Source: Janthinobacterium sp. GW458P
GTDB taxonomy: Bacteria; Pseudomonadota; Gammaproteobacteria; Burkholderiales; Burkholderiaceae_D
Direction: 5' to 3'
DNA length: 64,000 nt
Assembly (NCBI RefSeq): GCF_002127585.1
Contig: NZ_NEGZ01000003.1
Location: 74,331 to 138,330 of the forward strand
The translations under genes were made by a program, and so were the position numbers. This document shows, piece by piece, positions 24,973 through 34,055 of the stretch; the first letter of the stretch is position 1, and the number at the start of each line of letters is the position of its first letter. The notes beneath the pieces were generated by a model. That model did not search any database and was not told the DNA's origin. It worked only from the letters and a program-made list of their open reading frames with translations.

Positions 24973-27039
24973 ATGCAAACGACGAGTACGTGCGCGCCCG
25001 CTGGCGTGGGCCTGTGCACCTTGCTGCTGCTGGCAGCCTGCGGCAGCAACCATGCACCCGAAGAGCTGAACCGGATGCCCGGCTACCTGGGAACGATTGC
25101 GCGCGCCGACTACGACGGCAAGAGCAATGACTTGCTGACGGCGGGCCTGGGCAAGACGGGGCTGGCGGGCGCCACGCCCCTGTATGCGAATGCGGAACAG
25201 CCGACGCCGGTGGAACTGCGCCGCAATGCGATTTATGCCAACTACCGCGCCGTGCTCGACATCGCTGCCAACAGCGGCTACGGCACCCTGTACGGCCCGA
25301 ACGTGGACGCGGCCGGCAACGTGGGCGGCGGCGAGGGCTTGATTGCCGGCAGCGAATACATCGCCTACGCCGACGACGGCACGGGCAAGAAGAACGTGAC
25401 CTTGATGGTGCAGGTGCCGTCCAGCTTCGATCCTGACCACGCCTGCATCGTCACGGGCACGTCGAGCGGTTCGCGCGGCATCTACGGCGCTATCGGCAGC
25501 TCCGGCGAATGGGGCTTGAAGAAAGGCTGCGCCGTGGCGTATGCGGACAAGGGGTCCGGCACGGGCTTGTATGTGTTCGAGGATGACAGCGTCAATCTGC
25601 AAAACGGCGTGCGCGCGGGAAGGGGGGCTGCCGGCAAGAGCGCCATTTTCGCCCCCGACCTGGGCGACGCCGATCGCCTCGCCTGGGCCGCCGCCTATCC
25701 GAACCGAATCGCCTTCAAGCATGCGCACTCGCAGCAGAACCCGGAAAAGGACTGGGGCAAGGTGACCTTGCAGGCGGTCGAGATGGCGTTCTACGTCTTG
25801 AACGAGCGCTACGGCGTGCTGGCCCGCGACGGCAGCTCGCGCATCGTGCGCCTGACGCCGAAGAACACCATCACGATTGCGTCGAGCATTTCCAATGGCG
25901 CCGGCTCGGCCCTGCTGGCGGCGGAACAGGATACGGGGGGGCTGATCAGCGGCGTGGCGGCCAGCGAGCCGCAGATCCAGCCGCAGCCTTCCGCGGCCTA
26001 CAGCGTGCGCCAGGGCGGGGTGCTGGTGGCCAATCCCGGGCGCGCCCTGTTCGACTACGCCACCTACGCGGCCCTGTACCAGCCATGTATCGCTTCCGTG
26101 GCCGGCAATGCGGGACGCTGCACGGTGCTGGTGGCCAAAGGCTTGTTGAACGGTGCCGACCTGGCGGCGCAGCAGGCGGACGCAAAACTGCGCTTGCAGG
26201 CGTATGGCTGGCAGGCCGATTCCGACCCGCTGCAGGCGGCGCATGCGGGCACGAATATCCTGGTGGCCGTCACGTATGCGTATGCCTACGGGAAATTTTC
26301 CGTGACGGATAAAGTATGCGGGTTCACGTTTGCGCAGACGGATGGCGGCGGCAACCCGATCGCGTTCACGTCGGCGCAGAAGGTCGCCAGCTTTGCCACC
26401 CAGAGCGGCATCGTCGGCAATGTCGTATATGAAAACAGCGTGGGCGGCGCCAGGGTGTACACGGCCGGCGTGTCGCCCTCAAGCAATCTGGCGGACCAGT
26501 CGCTCGACGGCTTCCTGTGCCTGCGCAGCCTGGCCACGGGGCGCGACGCCGTCAGCGGCGCCAACCTGGAAGGCACCCTGGCTGGGCAAAGCGTGCGCGT
26601 GCGTGCCGGCATGGCGGAGGTGCAGGCGGTTGGCAAGCTCAACGGCAAGCCGGCCATCATCGTGCATGGCCGCAGCGATACCTTGATACCTGTCAATCAT
26701 GCCTCGCGCGCGTATGTGGGCCTTAATGCCGCCGTGGAAGGCGCCGCCAGTCGCTTGCGCTATATCGAGGTAACCAACGCCAACCACTTCGATTCTTTCA
26801 GCAGCGCCTTGCCGACCCGGATCGTGCCCTTGCACGTCTATCTGAACCGCGCGCTCGACGCCATGTACGCACACCTGGCTTCGCAGCAGGCCCTGCCGCC
26901 GTCGCAGGTGGTGCGCACGGTGACGCGGGCCGATGCGTCGACCCTGATCACCAACGTCAACGTGCCGCCGATTGCCGCCGCGCCCGTGCCGGCCAATCTG
27001 ATCAGCGTGACGGGCGCCGTGGTGGATGTGCCCAACTGA
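24973..27039 (+). CDS. 3-hydroxybutyrate oligomer hydrolase, lipoprotein form
   Basis: 688 residues from ATG at 24973 (preceded by GGAGAGAACC); an in-frame ATG at 24949 is less likely. Residues 1-22 form a lipoprotein signal with lipobox LLAAC (Cys23). The sequence matches the D-(-)-3-hydroxybutyrate oligomer hydrolase family in length and in motifs: LNRMPGYLGTI near the mature N-terminus, the serine-hydrolase elbow TGTSSGSRG around residue 165, and a late HGRSDTLIPVNH plus NANHFDSF that probably supply Asp and His. It hydrolyses oligomers released from polyhydroxybutyrate. It is convergent with the iron alcohol dehydrogenase gene, with stops only 3 bp apart. Confidence 0.9.
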   Translation: MQTTSTCAPAGVGLCTLLLLAACGSNHAPEELNRMPGYLGTIARADYDGKSNDLLTAGLGKTGLAGATPLYANAEQPTPVELRRNAIYANYRAVLDIAANSGYGTLYGPNVDAAGNVGGGEGLIAGSEYIAYADDGTGKKNVTLMVQVPSSFDPDHACIVTGTSSGSRGIYGAIGSSGEWGLKKGCAVAYADKGSGTGLYVFEDDSVNLQNGVRAGRGAAGKSAIFAPDLGDADRLAWAAAYPNRIAFKHAHSQQNPEKDWGKVTLQAVEMAFYVLNERYGVLARDGSSRIVRLTPKNTITIASSISNGAGSALLAAEQDTGGLISGVAASEPQIQPQPSAAYSVRQGGVLVANPGRALFDYATYAALYQPCIASVAGNAGRCTVLVAKGLLNGADLAAQQADAKLRLQAYGWQADSDPLQAAHAGTNILVAVTYAYAYGKFSVTDKVCGFTFAQTDGGGNPIAFTSAQKVASFATQSGIVGNVVYENSVGGARVYTAGVSPSSNLADQSLDGFLCLRSLATGRDAVSGANLEGTLAGQSVRVRAGMAEVQAVGKLNGKPAIIVHGRSDTLIPVNHASRAYVGLNAAVEGAASRLRYIEVTNANHFDSFSSALPTRIVPLHVYLNRALDAMYAHLASQQALPPSQVVRTVTRADASTLITNVNVPPIAAAPVPANLISVTGAVVDVPN

Positions 27040-27042
27040 GTG

Positions 27043-28200
27043 TCATAGGGCCGCCGCATAGATGGCCCGGGCATCCCCGCGCGTGACGGTGCGGGGATTG
27101 TTGCCTAGCAAGCGCGTCTGCAGCATGGCCTCGTCGGCCAGCCGGTCCAGGTCGCTGGCCGCGATGCCCACCTCGCGCAGGGTACGCGCGATGCCGGTGG
27201 TTGCGGCAATTTCCTGCATGGTATCGATCAGCGCCTGTGCCCGCGCTTCATCGCTGCCCTTCATGGCGGGCCGGAGCACGGTGGCCAGCTCCGCATACAG
27301 GGGCGCCGCATGGGACAGATTAAAACGCAGCACATGCGGCAGCACCAACGCATTCGACAGGCCATGTGGCACGTGGAACAGGCCGCCGATCGGATACGCG
27401 AGCGCATGCACGGCCGCGACGGGCGCATTGGAAAACGCCTGGCCGGCCAGCATGGCGCCCAGCAGCATGGCCTGGCGTGCCGGCAAGTTGGCGCCATCGC
27501 TGCAAGCCGTGACGAGGTGGCCATGCAGCAATGACAGTGCCTGGCGGGCCAGCATGTCGGACAGGGGATTTTTCAGCAGCCGGCTGGTATAGGCTTCGAT
27601 CGCATGCACCATGGCATCGATGCCGGTGGCGGCCGTGATCGCGGGCGGCAAGCCCAGGGTGAGGCTGGCGTCGAGGATGGCCAGGTCCGCATACAGCTGC
27701 GGCGCGACGACGCCCATCTTGCTGGTGGCGCCCGTGGTGACGATGGCGATGTTGCTCACTTCCGAACCCGTGCCCGCCGTGGTCGGCAATTGCACCAGCG
27801 GCAGGCGCTGGCCTTGGACATTGCCGATGCCATATAGTTGTCCCAGTTCCTGATGCCCGGGCGCCAGGACGGCAATCAGCTTGGCGACATCGAGCGAGCT
27901 GCCGCCGCCGAGGCCGATAATCAGTTCCACGTGAAACATCTGGGCCTGGGCCACGCCGGCCAGCACGACGGCTTCCGGGGGATCGGCTTGCACTTCGGAA
28001 AATACGTGGACGTCGATGCCCGCCACCCGCAGGCTGTGCAGGGGAGCCTCGGCCAGTCCCGTGGACAGGAAGCCCGCATCGGTGACGAGCAGGGCGCGGC
28101 GTACCGACGGAAAGTGATGGGCGATGTGCGCGCCCAGTTGGGCAGCGGCGCCCGCGTCGACGATTACATGGGGCACGGTGCGAAACTGGAAGGCGGACAT
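27043..28200 (-). CDS. Iron-containing alcohol dehydrogenase family protein
   Basis: 385 residues from ATG at 28200, which has AGGAG 6 bp upstream; a longer in-frame reading to 28356 runs through the parS site and looks unreal. The NAD(P)-binding motif IGLGGGSSLDVAKLIAVL, the PTTAGTGSEVSN loop, and the metal-ligand region DAMVHAIEAYTS, HALAYPIGGLFHVPHG define the Fe-ADH/maleylacetate reductase group. The likely reaction is NAD-dependent alcohol oxidation or aldehyde reduction, substrate unknown. A parS site (27923) and a degenerate one (27365) are embedded in the coding sequence. Confidence 0.92.
   Translation of the reverse strand: MSAFQFRTVPHVIVDAGAAAQLGAHIAHHFPSVRRALLVTDAGFLSTGLAEAPLHSLRVAGIDVHVFSEVQADPPEAVVLAGVAQAQMFHVELIIGLGGGSSLDVAKLIAVLAPGHQELGQLYGIGNVQGQRLPLVQLPTTAGTGSEVSNIAIVTTGATSKMGVVAPQLYADLAILDASLTLGLPPAITAATGIDAMVHAIEAYTSRLLKNPLSDMLARQALSLLHGHLVTACSDGANLPARQAMLLGAMLAGQAFSNAPVAAVHALAYPIGGLFHVPHGLSNALVLPHVLRFNLSHAAPLYAELATVLRPAMKGSDEARAQALIDTMQEIAATTGIARTLREVGIAASDLDRLADEAMLQTRLLGNNPRTVTRGDARAIYAAAL
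27923..27938. other. parS site 2 (inside the iron alcohol dehydrogenase gene)
   Basis: AGTTCCACGTGAAACA differs at one base from TGTTCCACGTGAAACA, the form at 29242. A weaker 14/16 match, TGTGGCACGTGGAACA, lies at 27365-27380 in the same gene. Confidence 0.7.
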
Positions 28201-28256
28201 GCGTACTCCTGGCGAGGAACAGAAGCCAAGCTTACTCCGCTTTCCGGCTCCGCGCA

Positions 28257-28272
28257 TGTTCCACGTGGAACA
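28257..28272. other. parS site 3 (intergenic)
   Basis: TGTTCCACGTGGAACA, a perfect 16-bp palindrome in the 186-bp gap between nuoA and the iron alcohol dehydrogenase gene. Candidate ParB nucleation site. Confidence 0.85.
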
Positions 28273-28386
28273 GTTTGTGCCCGGTAAGCGGTTGGCCGGC
28301 GCCTGGCTCACGACGAGCGCCACGCCGGACACCGCCGCCAGCATCCGGGCCGACACCCATGAGCAGCTTGAGCAGGAGCAGGTCTG

Positions 28387-28746
28387 TCATTCCCACTCCA
28401 ACGCACCGCGTTTCCATTCGTAGGCCAGGCCGATGGTCAATACGGCGAGAAAACCCATGACGGCCCAGAAGCCGGGCAAGCCCAGTGCGTTGACGTTGGC
28501 CGCCCACGGCATCAGGAAGATGACTTCGATATCGAACAGGATGAACAGGATGGCGACCAGGTAGAAGCGGATATCGAACTTCATGCGCGCATCGCCGAAT
28601 GCTTCGAAGCCGCATTCATACGGCGACAGCTTGTGTGCGTCGGGTTTGTGCGGACCGAGCACGCGTCCCAGCAGCATGGGCACGATGCCGACCAGGATAC
28701 CGATCAGTATGAACAGGAGGACGGGGAAATAGTTTTCGAGGAGCAT
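28387..28746 (-). CDS. nuoA: Orphan NADH-quinone oxidoreductase subunit A
   Basis: 119 residues with three transmembrane helices, the NuoA/ND3 family length. The conserved loop [20 protein letters not shown] and the following [15 protein letters not shown] helix are intact (here [18 protein letters not shown]), and it ends [11 protein letters not shown], as in normal complex I subunits. It sits outside any nuo operon: sugE lies 11 bp upstream and no nuoB follows. AGAGGAAT precedes the ATG at 28746. The tight spacing puts it in the guanidine-controlled sugE transcript. It could be a spare complex I subunit or a repurposed membrane protein. Longer readings of the frame run antisense through sugE and are spurious. 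Confidence 0.9.
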   Translation of the reverse strand: MLLENYFPVLLFILIGILVGIVPMLLGRVLGPHKPDAHKLSPYECGFEAFGDARMKFDIRFYLVAILFILFDIEVIFLMPWAANVNALGLPGFWAVMGFLAVLTIGLAYEWKRGALEWE

Positions 28747-28757
28747 GGAGATTCCTC

Positions 28758-29078
28758 TTAGTGGCTCGATGACAGTTTCATCAGCACGATGCCGCACACG
28801 ATGAGCACGGCGGCGCACACGCGCATGGCGTTGACTTGTTCGCCCAGAAAGACGATGCCGACGATGAAGGCGCCGACGGCGCCGATGCCGGTCCAGATGG
28901 TGTAGGCCGTGCCCAGGGGCAGGGTGCGCATGGCCAGCGACAGCAAGCCGAAGCTGGCGATCATCATGACGACGGTGACAACGGAGGGGGTGAGTCTGGT
29001 GAAACCCGCGGAGAGTTTCATCGAATATGCCCACACGACTTCAAGCATGCCGGCAATAATTAAAAGTATCCAGGCCAT
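28758..29078 (-). CDS. sugE: Small multidrug resistance protein, SugE/Gdx guanidinium exporter
   Basis: 106 residues with four transmembrane helices, as in the SMR family. It begins [21 protein letters not shown], with the essential Glu of helix 1 (LEVVWA), and has the helix-3 motif [15 protein letters not shown] typical of the SugE/Gdx branch, which exports guanidinium in exchange for protons. AAGGAG lies 5 bp before the ATG. The guanidine-II type riboswitch directly upstream strongly supports this function over generic drug export. nuoA follows in the same operon. Confidence 0.95.
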   Translation of the reverse strand: MAWILLIIAGMLEVVWAYSMKLSAGFTRLTPSVVTVVMMIASFGLLSLAMRTLPLGTAYTIWTGIGAVGAFIVGIVFLGEQVNAMRVCAAVLIVCGIVLMKLSSSH

Positions 29079-29097
29079 GGCGGCTCCTTATACAGAG

Positions 29098-29141
29098 CGG
29101 GCCGTCCCGGTATGTTCCCATGATGGGGGAGGCCGTCCTCC
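29098..29141 (-). ncRNA. Guanidine-II (mini-ykkC) riboswitch of sugE-nuoA
   Basis: On the minus strand two small hairpins share the loop ACGG: GGAGG-ACGG-CCTCC (29141-29128) and CGGG-ACGG-CCCG (29109-29098), with an 18-nt linker. Twin hairpins with ACGR loops are the defining feature of mini-ykkC, the guanidine-II riboswitch. The second hairpin ends 8 nt before the AAGGAG ribosome binding site of sugE, so guanidine binding would control translation. The downstream gene is the expected guanidinium exporter. Confidence 0.88.
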
Positions 29142-29191
29142 TGGAGGATCGTCGCGCCGGCCACTGGCGTGACCTTGCGGACGACGCGGCA

Positions 29192-29200
29192 ATTGTAACA
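29192..29200 (-). promoter_or_regulatory. Probable extended -10 promoter of the riboswitch-sugE-nuoA transcript
   Basis: On the minus strand TGTTACAAT gives an extended -10 (TGn plus TACAAT) about 50 bp upstream of the first riboswitch hairpin. No good -35 is visible. Transcription would start near 29185, giving a leader of about 107 nt. Confidence 0.4.
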
Positions 29201-29241
29201 AACATTGACGGTTGCCGCAGCCCGGGCCAGGACGCGATTCG

Positions 29242-29257
29242 TGTTCCACGTGAAACA
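29242..29257. other. parS site 4 (upstream of mnmG)
   Basis: TGTTCCACGTGAAACA, identical to the well-studied Bacillus subtilis parS form. It lies 149 bp before the mnmG start and 2.9 kb before parA. Confidence 0.85.
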
Positions 29258-29338
29258 GAAACAGCCCTTGTCATGCCCTTGCTGAGTAAAAATTAAGCAA
29301 AAAGTGACCCGCGTAAGGTTGCGCTTGCAAAAAGACTC

Positions 29339-29344
29339 TATAAT
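29339..29344 (+). promoter_or_regulatory. Likely -10 element of mnmG
   Basis: TATAAT lies 46 bp before the mnmG start codon. No well-spaced -35 was found (TTGCGC at 29319 would give only 14 bp). Part of the AT-rich leader after parS site 4. Confidence 0.4.
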
Positions 29345-29390
29345 CGGAGCTCAATCCTCGCATTTTTACCTGCACTGTTACCTATTTATC

Positions 29391-31328
29391 ATGTTATTTC
29401 CTACAGAATTCGACGTCATCGTTGTCGGTGGTGGTCACGCCGGTACCGAGGCGGCCCTCGCTTCCGCCCGCATGGGGCAGAAGACGCTATTGCTCACGCA
29501 TAATATTGAGACACTGGGCCAGATGTCGTGCAATCCTTCCATCGGTGGCATCGGCAAGGGCCACCTGGTCAAGGAGGTCGATGCCATGGGCGGCGCGATG
29601 GCGATCGCCACCGACGAGTCCGGCATCCAGTTCCGCATCCTGAATTCCTCGAAAGGCCCGGCAGTGCGCGCCACGCGCGCCCAGGCTGACCGTATTCTCT
29701 ACAAGGCCGCCATCCGCACGCGCCTGGAAAACCAGCCCAACCTGTGGCTGTTCCAGCAGGCGGTCGATGATTTGATGGTCGAAGGCGACCGCGTCGTCGG
29801 CGCCGTGACGCAGATCGGCCTGAAGTTCCTGGCGCGCGCCGTGGTGCTGACGGCCGGTACCTTCCTCGACGGCAAGATCCACGTGGGCCTGAATAATTAT
29901 TCGGCCGGTCGCGCCGGCGATCCGCCCGCCATCTCGCTGTCCGCCCGGTTAAAAGAGCTGAAACTGCCGCAGGGGCGCTTGAAAACGGGCACGCCGCCGC
30001 GCATCGACGGCCGCACGATCGACTTTTCCGTGATGCAGGAACAGCCGGGCGACCTCGATCCCGTGCCCGTGTTCTCCGTCATGGGCAACACGGCCATGCA
30101 CCCGCGCCAGGTGCCGTGCTGGGTCACGCACACGAACGCGCAGACGCACGACATCATCCGCGCCGGCCTGGACCGCAGCCCCATGTACACGGGCGTGATC
30201 GAAGGCGTGGGTCCCCGTTATTGCCCGTCGATCGAAGACAAGATCCACCGTTTCTCGGGCAAGGAATCGCACCAGATCTTCCTCGAGCCGGAAGGCTTGA
30301 CGACGCATGAGTTCTATCCGAACGGCATCTCCACGAGCCTGCCGTTCGACGTACAGATCGCCCTGGTGCAATCGATGAAGGGCATGGAAAACGCGCACAT
30401 CCTGCGTCCCGGCTATGCCATCGAATACGATTATTTCGACCCGCGCGGCTTGAAGGCCTCGCTGGAAACGAAGGCCGTTGCCGGCCTGTTCTTCGCCGGC
30501 CAGATCAACGGCACCACGGGCTACGAAGAAGCGGCCGCGCAAGGCATGCTGGCGGGCCTGAATGCGGCCTTGCTGACGCAGGACAAGGACGCCTGGGTAC
30601 CGGGCCGCTCCGAGGCTTATCTGGGCGTGCTGGTCGACGATCTGATCACCCAGGGCGTGCAGGAACCGTACCGCATGTTTACCAGCCGCGCCGAGTACCG
30701 TCTGAGCCTGCGCGAAGACAATGCCGACATGCGCCTGACGGAAATCGGCCGCGCCTTGGGCTGCGTGGGCGACGCCCAGTGGCAAGCGTTCGAGACTAAG
30801 CGCGAAGCGGTGGCGCGCGAGCTTGAGCGCCTGCGTTCCACGTGGGTCAATCCGCGCATCCTGGCGGCCGCCGAGTCGGAACGCATCGTCGGCCAGGCCC
30901 TCGAGCGCGAGTACTCGCTGGCCGACCTGCTGCGCCGTCCGAACGTGGCCTACGACACCCTGATGAGCATGACGGGCATCGAAGGCCAGGCGCTGGCCGG
31001 GCCCGGCGTGGAAGACCCCGCCGTGCGCGAGCAGGTGGAAATCCAGCTCAAATATGCGGGCTACATCGAGCGCCAGAGCAAGGAAATCGAGCGCCATGAA
31101 CACTATGAAAACCTGGCCTTGCCGGCAGGTTTTAATTACCTGGACATCGCTGCGCTGTCGGTCGAAGTGCGGCAAAAACTCGACAAGCAGCGCCCGGAAA
31201 CCCTGGGCCAGGCATCGCGCATTTCGGGCGTGACGCCGGCGGCGATTTCGCTGCTGCTGGTGCACCTGAAAAAGCGCGGCTTCGGCGCCGCGCAGACCAC
31301 CACTTTAAAGGACGAGGTTGTTGAATGA
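29391..31328 (+). CDS. mnmG: tRNA uridine-5-carboxymethylaminomethyl modification enzyme, FAD subunit
   Basis: With MnmE it installs the cmnm5 group on U34 of several tRNAs, using FAD and methylene-THF. From ATG at 29391 the 645-residue protein begins [20 protein letters not shown], with the FAD dinucleotide motif and the family signature [20 protein letters not shown]. It ends in the helical MnmE/tRNA-binding region, including [19 protein letters not shown] longer frame to 29304 has no support. No clear Shine-Dalgarno sequence is present. Formerly gidA, it is a hallmark of origin-proximal DNA, and it overlaps rsmG by 4 bp. Confidence 0.98.
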   Translation: MLFPTEFDVIVVGGGHAGTEAALASARMGQKTLLLTHNIETLGQMSCNPSIGGIGKGHLVKEVDAMGGAMAIATDESGIQFRILNSSKGPAVRATRAQADRILYKAAIRTRLENQPNLWLFQQAVDDLMVEGDRVVGAVTQIGLKFLARAVVLTAGTFLDGKIHVGLNNYSAGRAGDPPAISLSARLKELKLPQGRLKTGTPPRIDGRTIDFSVMQEQPGDLDPVPVFSVMGNTAMHPRQVPCWVTHTNAQTHDIIRAGLDRSPMYTGVIEGVGPRYCPSIEDKIHRFSGKESHQIFLEPEGLTTHEFYPNGISTSLPFDVQIALVQSMKGMENAHILRPGYAIEYDYFDPRGLKASLETKAVAGLFFAGQINGTTGYEEAAAQGMLAGLNAALLTQDKDAWVPGRSEAYLGVLVDDLITQGVQEPYRMFTSRAEYRLSLREDNADMRLTEIGRALGCVGDAQWQAFETKREAVARELERLRSTWVNPRILAAAESERIVGQALEREYSLADLLRRPNVAYDTLMSMTGIEGQALAGPGVEDPAVREQVEIQLKYAGYIERQSKEIERHEHYENLALPAGFNYLDIAALSVEVRQKLDKQRPETLGQASRISGVTPAAISLLLVHLKKRGFGAAQTTTLKDEVVE

Positions 31329-31969
31329 AGCAGTTTGACCGGGCGCAACTTGCCCAGATTTTGAATGAAGGCATCGCCGCGCTGGGGCTGGACCTGAGCG
31401 CGGATCAGACGGAAAAACTGCTCGATTACCTGGCCTTGCTGGCCAAATGGAACAGCGTGTACAACCTGACGTCGGTGCGCGATCCCCTGCAGATGCTGAC
31501 CTTGCACGTACTCGATTCGCTGGCCGCCGTGCCGGCGTTCGCGGATGCAAAGAATGTGCTCGACGTGGGCGCCGGCGGCGGCTTGCCGGGCATGGTGCTG
31601 GCCATCGCGCGGCCCGATATGAAGGTGTCGATGATCGACACGGTGCACAAGAAGACGGCCTTCCTGACGCAAGTGAAGGCCGAACTGGGCCTGGCCAACG
31701 TCACGGTGTACACGAAGCGCGTGGAGCAGCTGGAAGTGCAGCAGAAATTCGACGTGATCACCTCGCGCGCCTTTGCCGACCTGTCCGACTTCGTCAACTG
31801 GTCGAACCATGTGCTGGCCGAGGGCGGCCAATTCATCGCCTTGAAAGGCGTGGCGCCGCCAGACGAGAGAGAGAGACTGCCGGCAGACTGGCAAGTGACG
31901 CAATTGCGGGCTATCCAGGTGCCAGGGCTAAATGCAGAGCGTCATCTGGTCTTTATAGCAAGAGTCTGA
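31325..31969 (+). CDS. rsmG: 16S rRNA (guanine(527)-N(7))-methyltransferase
   Basis: Methylates G527 of 16S rRNA with SAM. 214 residues, normal for RsmG (formerly GidB). It has [20 protein letters not shown] and the SAM-binding [19 protein letters not shown] around residues 78-98, plus [14 protein letters not shown] later. Its ATG overlaps the mnmG stop (ATGA), so it is translationally coupled. An AT-rich 9-bp repeat array follows. Confidence 0.97.
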   Translation: MKQFDRAQLAQILNEGIAALGLDLSADQTEKLLDYLALLAKWNSVYNLTSVRDPLQMLTLHVLDSLAAVPAFADAKNVLDVGAGGGLPGMVLAIARPDMKVSMIDTVHKKTAFLTQVKAELGLANVTVYTKRVEQLEVQQKFDVITSRAFADLSDFVNWSNHVLAEGGQFIALKGVAPPDERERLPADWQVTQLRAIQVPGLNAERHLVFIARV

Positions 31970-31986
31970 AAAGCGGAAATAAAAAG

Positions 31987-32067
31987 TATAAATAGTTTAT
32001 ACGGTATAAATAATATAAACCATATAAATGATTTATATCGTATAAACGAAATAAACAGTATAAATCG
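31987..32067 (+). repeat. Nine tandem 9-bp units (TATAAAYRR type) upstream of parA
   Basis: Units start every 9 bp: 31987, 31996, 32005, 32014, 32023, 32032, 32041, 32050 and 32059. Six carry TATAAA, two (31996, 32032) carry TTTATA, the reverse complement, and one (32050) carries AATAAA. Last three bases vary (TAG, CGG, TAA, CCA, TGA, TCG, CGA, CAG, TCG). The inverted units make short dyads such as TTTATACGGTATAAA. The array fills nearly the whole gap between rsmG and parA, in a GC-rich neighbourhood. Confidence 0.85.
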
Positions 32068-32126
32068 TTTCGGCCTGATGCCGGGGCGCACGATGATGTT
32101 TGCATCTCTTTACAACTAGAAGATAC

Positions 32127-32897
32127 ATGGCCAAAATTTTTTGTGTAGCAAATCAAAAGGGTGGTGTTGGTAAAACCACAACAAGCGTCAACCTCTCCGC
32201 CGGTCTGGCCAAGTTGAACCAGCGCGTGCTGCTGGTCGACCTCGACCCGCAGGGCAATGCGACCATGGGCGCCGGCATCAACAAGGCCGGCCTGACGGCG
32301 TCGACCTATGAGGTGATGCTGGGCGAGTCCGATGTCAAAACGGCACGCCAGCGTTCGGAAGCGGGGCGCTTCGATGTCTTGCCGTCGAACCGCGAGCTGG
32401 CCGGCGCCGAAGTGGAGATGGTCGAACTCGATAACCGCGAACGCCGCCTGAAGGATGCGCTGGCCGAAGTGGACGGCGAATACGATTTCATCCTGGTCGA
32501 TTGCCCACCGGCACTATCGATGCTGACCCTGAACGGCCTGTGCGCCGCGCATGGCGTGATCATCCCGATGCAGTGCGAGTACTACGCGCTGGAAGGGCTG
32601 TCCGATCTGGTCAACACCATCAAGAAGGTGCACGCCAACCTGAACCCCGACCTGAAGATCATCGGCCTGTTGCGCGTGATGTTCGATCCGCGCATGACAT
32701 TATCGCAACAAGTGTCGGCCCAGCTGGAACAGCATTTCGGCGACAAGGTGTTTACCACCATTATTCCGCGCAACGTGCGCCTGGCCGAAGCGCCATCGTA
32801 CGGCTTGCCCGGCGTGACCTTCGACCCGAGCTCGAAAGGTGCCCAGGCATATATCGCCTTCGGCGCCGAAATGGTCGAACGCATCAAACATATGTAA
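32127..32897 (+). CDS. parA: Chromosome partitioning ATPase ParA
   Basis: 256 residues, the short chromosomal (Soj-like) form without an N-terminal DNA-binding domain. It starts MAKIFCVANQKGGVGKTT, containing the deviant Walker A box KGGVGKTT, followed by LLVDLDPQGNATMG (Walker A') and FILVDCPPALSML (Walker B). It binds DNA nonspecifically in its ATP form and moves ParB-parS complexes. The start at 32127 follows AGAAGATAC; an upstream ATG at 32100 has no support. parB follows 64 bp downstream. Confidence 0.97.
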   Translation: MAKIFCVANQKGGVGKTTTSVNLSAGLAKLNQRVLLVDLDPQGNATMGAGINKAGLTASTYEVMLGESDVKTARQRSEAGRFDVLPSNRELAGAEVEMVELDNRERRLKDALAEVDGEYDFILVDCPPALSMLTLNGLCAAHGVIIPMQCEYYALEGLSDLVNTIKKVHANLNPDLKIIGLLRVMFDPRMTLSQQVSAQLEQHFGDKVFTTIIPRNVRLAEAPSYGLPGVTFDPSSKGAQAYIAFGAEMVERIKHM

Positions 32898-32961
32898 ACA
32901 AGGAGCAAGCGCGAACGCAATGTGATGTGAGCGCTTACTCTGAAAACACGATTAGGACAGC

Positions 32962-33846
32962 ATGGCTACGAAAAAACTAAAAGGACTGGGTCGCGGACTC
33001 GATGCGCTGTTGGGCGGCGGCGGCGACTTCGCCAGTCCGGACACGCATCAACCGTCGAACTTGCCCGTGTCACAAATGCAAGCCGGCAAATATCAGCCGC
33101 GCACGCGCATGGACGAGGGCGCGCTCAATGAACTGGCCGCCTCGATCAAGGCGCAGGGGTTGATGCAGCCTATCCTGGTGCGCCCGATAGGCCAGGATAC
33201 CCTGAGCGGACTTGTTAAATATGAAATCATCGCCGGCGAACGCCGCTTCCGCGCCTCGCAGCTGGCCGGTTTGATGGAAGTGCCGGTGCTGGTGCGCGAT
33301 GTGGACGACCTGGCCGCCGCGGCCATGGCGCTGATCGAGAACATCCAGCGCGAGGACTTGAATCCCCTGGAAGAGGCCCAGGGCATCCACCGCCTGATCG
33401 CCGACTTCAGTTTTACGCATGAGCAAGCGGCCACTGCGCTGGGACGCTCGCGCAGCGCCGTGTCGAACCTGTTGCGCCTGATGAATCTGGCCAGCCCCGT
33501 GCAGACCATGCTGATGGCCGGCGATATCGACATGGGCCATGCGCGCGCGCTGCTGGCCGTCGATGCGGCCACTCAGATTACGCTGGCGAATCAGGTCGTG
33601 GCCAAGCGCCTGTCGGTGCGCGAAACGGAAAAGCTGGTGACCCGCACGCTTGAGGAAGCGACCAACCCGGTCGAGCCGCGGCAAAAGGAAAAGTCCGGTG
33701 ACATCGCGCGCCTGGAAGAAGAGCTGTCCGATGCGCTGGCCACGCCCGTGGTGTTCAAGATGGGCAACAAAGGCCGTGGTCAATTGGTCATCGATTTTGC
33801 CGATCTTGACGTGCTCGATGGCTTGTTGACCCGTTTGCGTGGTTAA
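32962..33846 (+). CDS. parB: Chromosome partitioning protein ParB
   Basis: 294 residues. The N-terminal CTPase domain has box I-type YEIIAGERRFRASQLAG and the box II region ALIENIQREDLNPLEEAQG. The helix-turn-helix FTHEQAATALGRSRSAVSNLLRL reads parS, and a C-terminal dimerisation domain (about 235-294) follows a charged linker. Four strong parS sites lie 3.7-8.6 kb upstream in the same window. It would load on parS, spread, and position the origin region with ParA. Confidence 0.97.
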   Translation: MATKKLKGLGRGLDALLGGGGDFASPDTHQPSNLPVSQMQAGKYQPRTRMDEGALNELAASIKAQGLMQPILVRPIGQDTLSGLVKYEIIAGERRFRASQLAGLMEVPVLVRDVDDLAAAAMALIENIQREDLNPLEEAQGIHRLIADFSFTHEQAATALGRSRSAVSNLLRLMNLASPVQTMLMAGDIDMGHARALLAVDAATQITLANQVVAKRLSVRETEKLVTRTLEEATNPVEPRQKEKSGDIARLEEELSDALATPVVFKMGNKGRGQLVIDFADLDVLDGLLTRLRG

Positions 33847-34055
33847 ATAGCAAGTTGGCAAAGCAGCGGAACGGTGCGTTGAGAAACGGGCTGGACAAGC
33901 TGGCCACGCTTTCCGGGCGCATCACGTGATTCCTTGATAACACGGCTGGAAGCGGCCCGGCAAGCGGCTTTGCCACATAGTGGCGCAAATGGCGGCGAAT
34001 AGTCGGTAAAGCGTCAGTTTCGCGCAGCAATTGCCCTGCTGCGGTGCAGCAACGT

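Noticed and set aside
28201..28390. Upstream extension of the iron alcohol dehydrogenase and a 52-codon frame overlapping the nuoA stop
   Set aside because: The extension has no family resemblance and a good ribosome binding site marks the ATG at 28200; the 52-codon frame is Gly/Arg-rich, runs through parS and has no independent support.
30834..30849. CGTTCCACGTGGGTCA as a further parS site in mnmG
   Set aside because: Only 13 of 16 positions fit and one arm is broken; listed as degenerate in the parS finding but not annotated.
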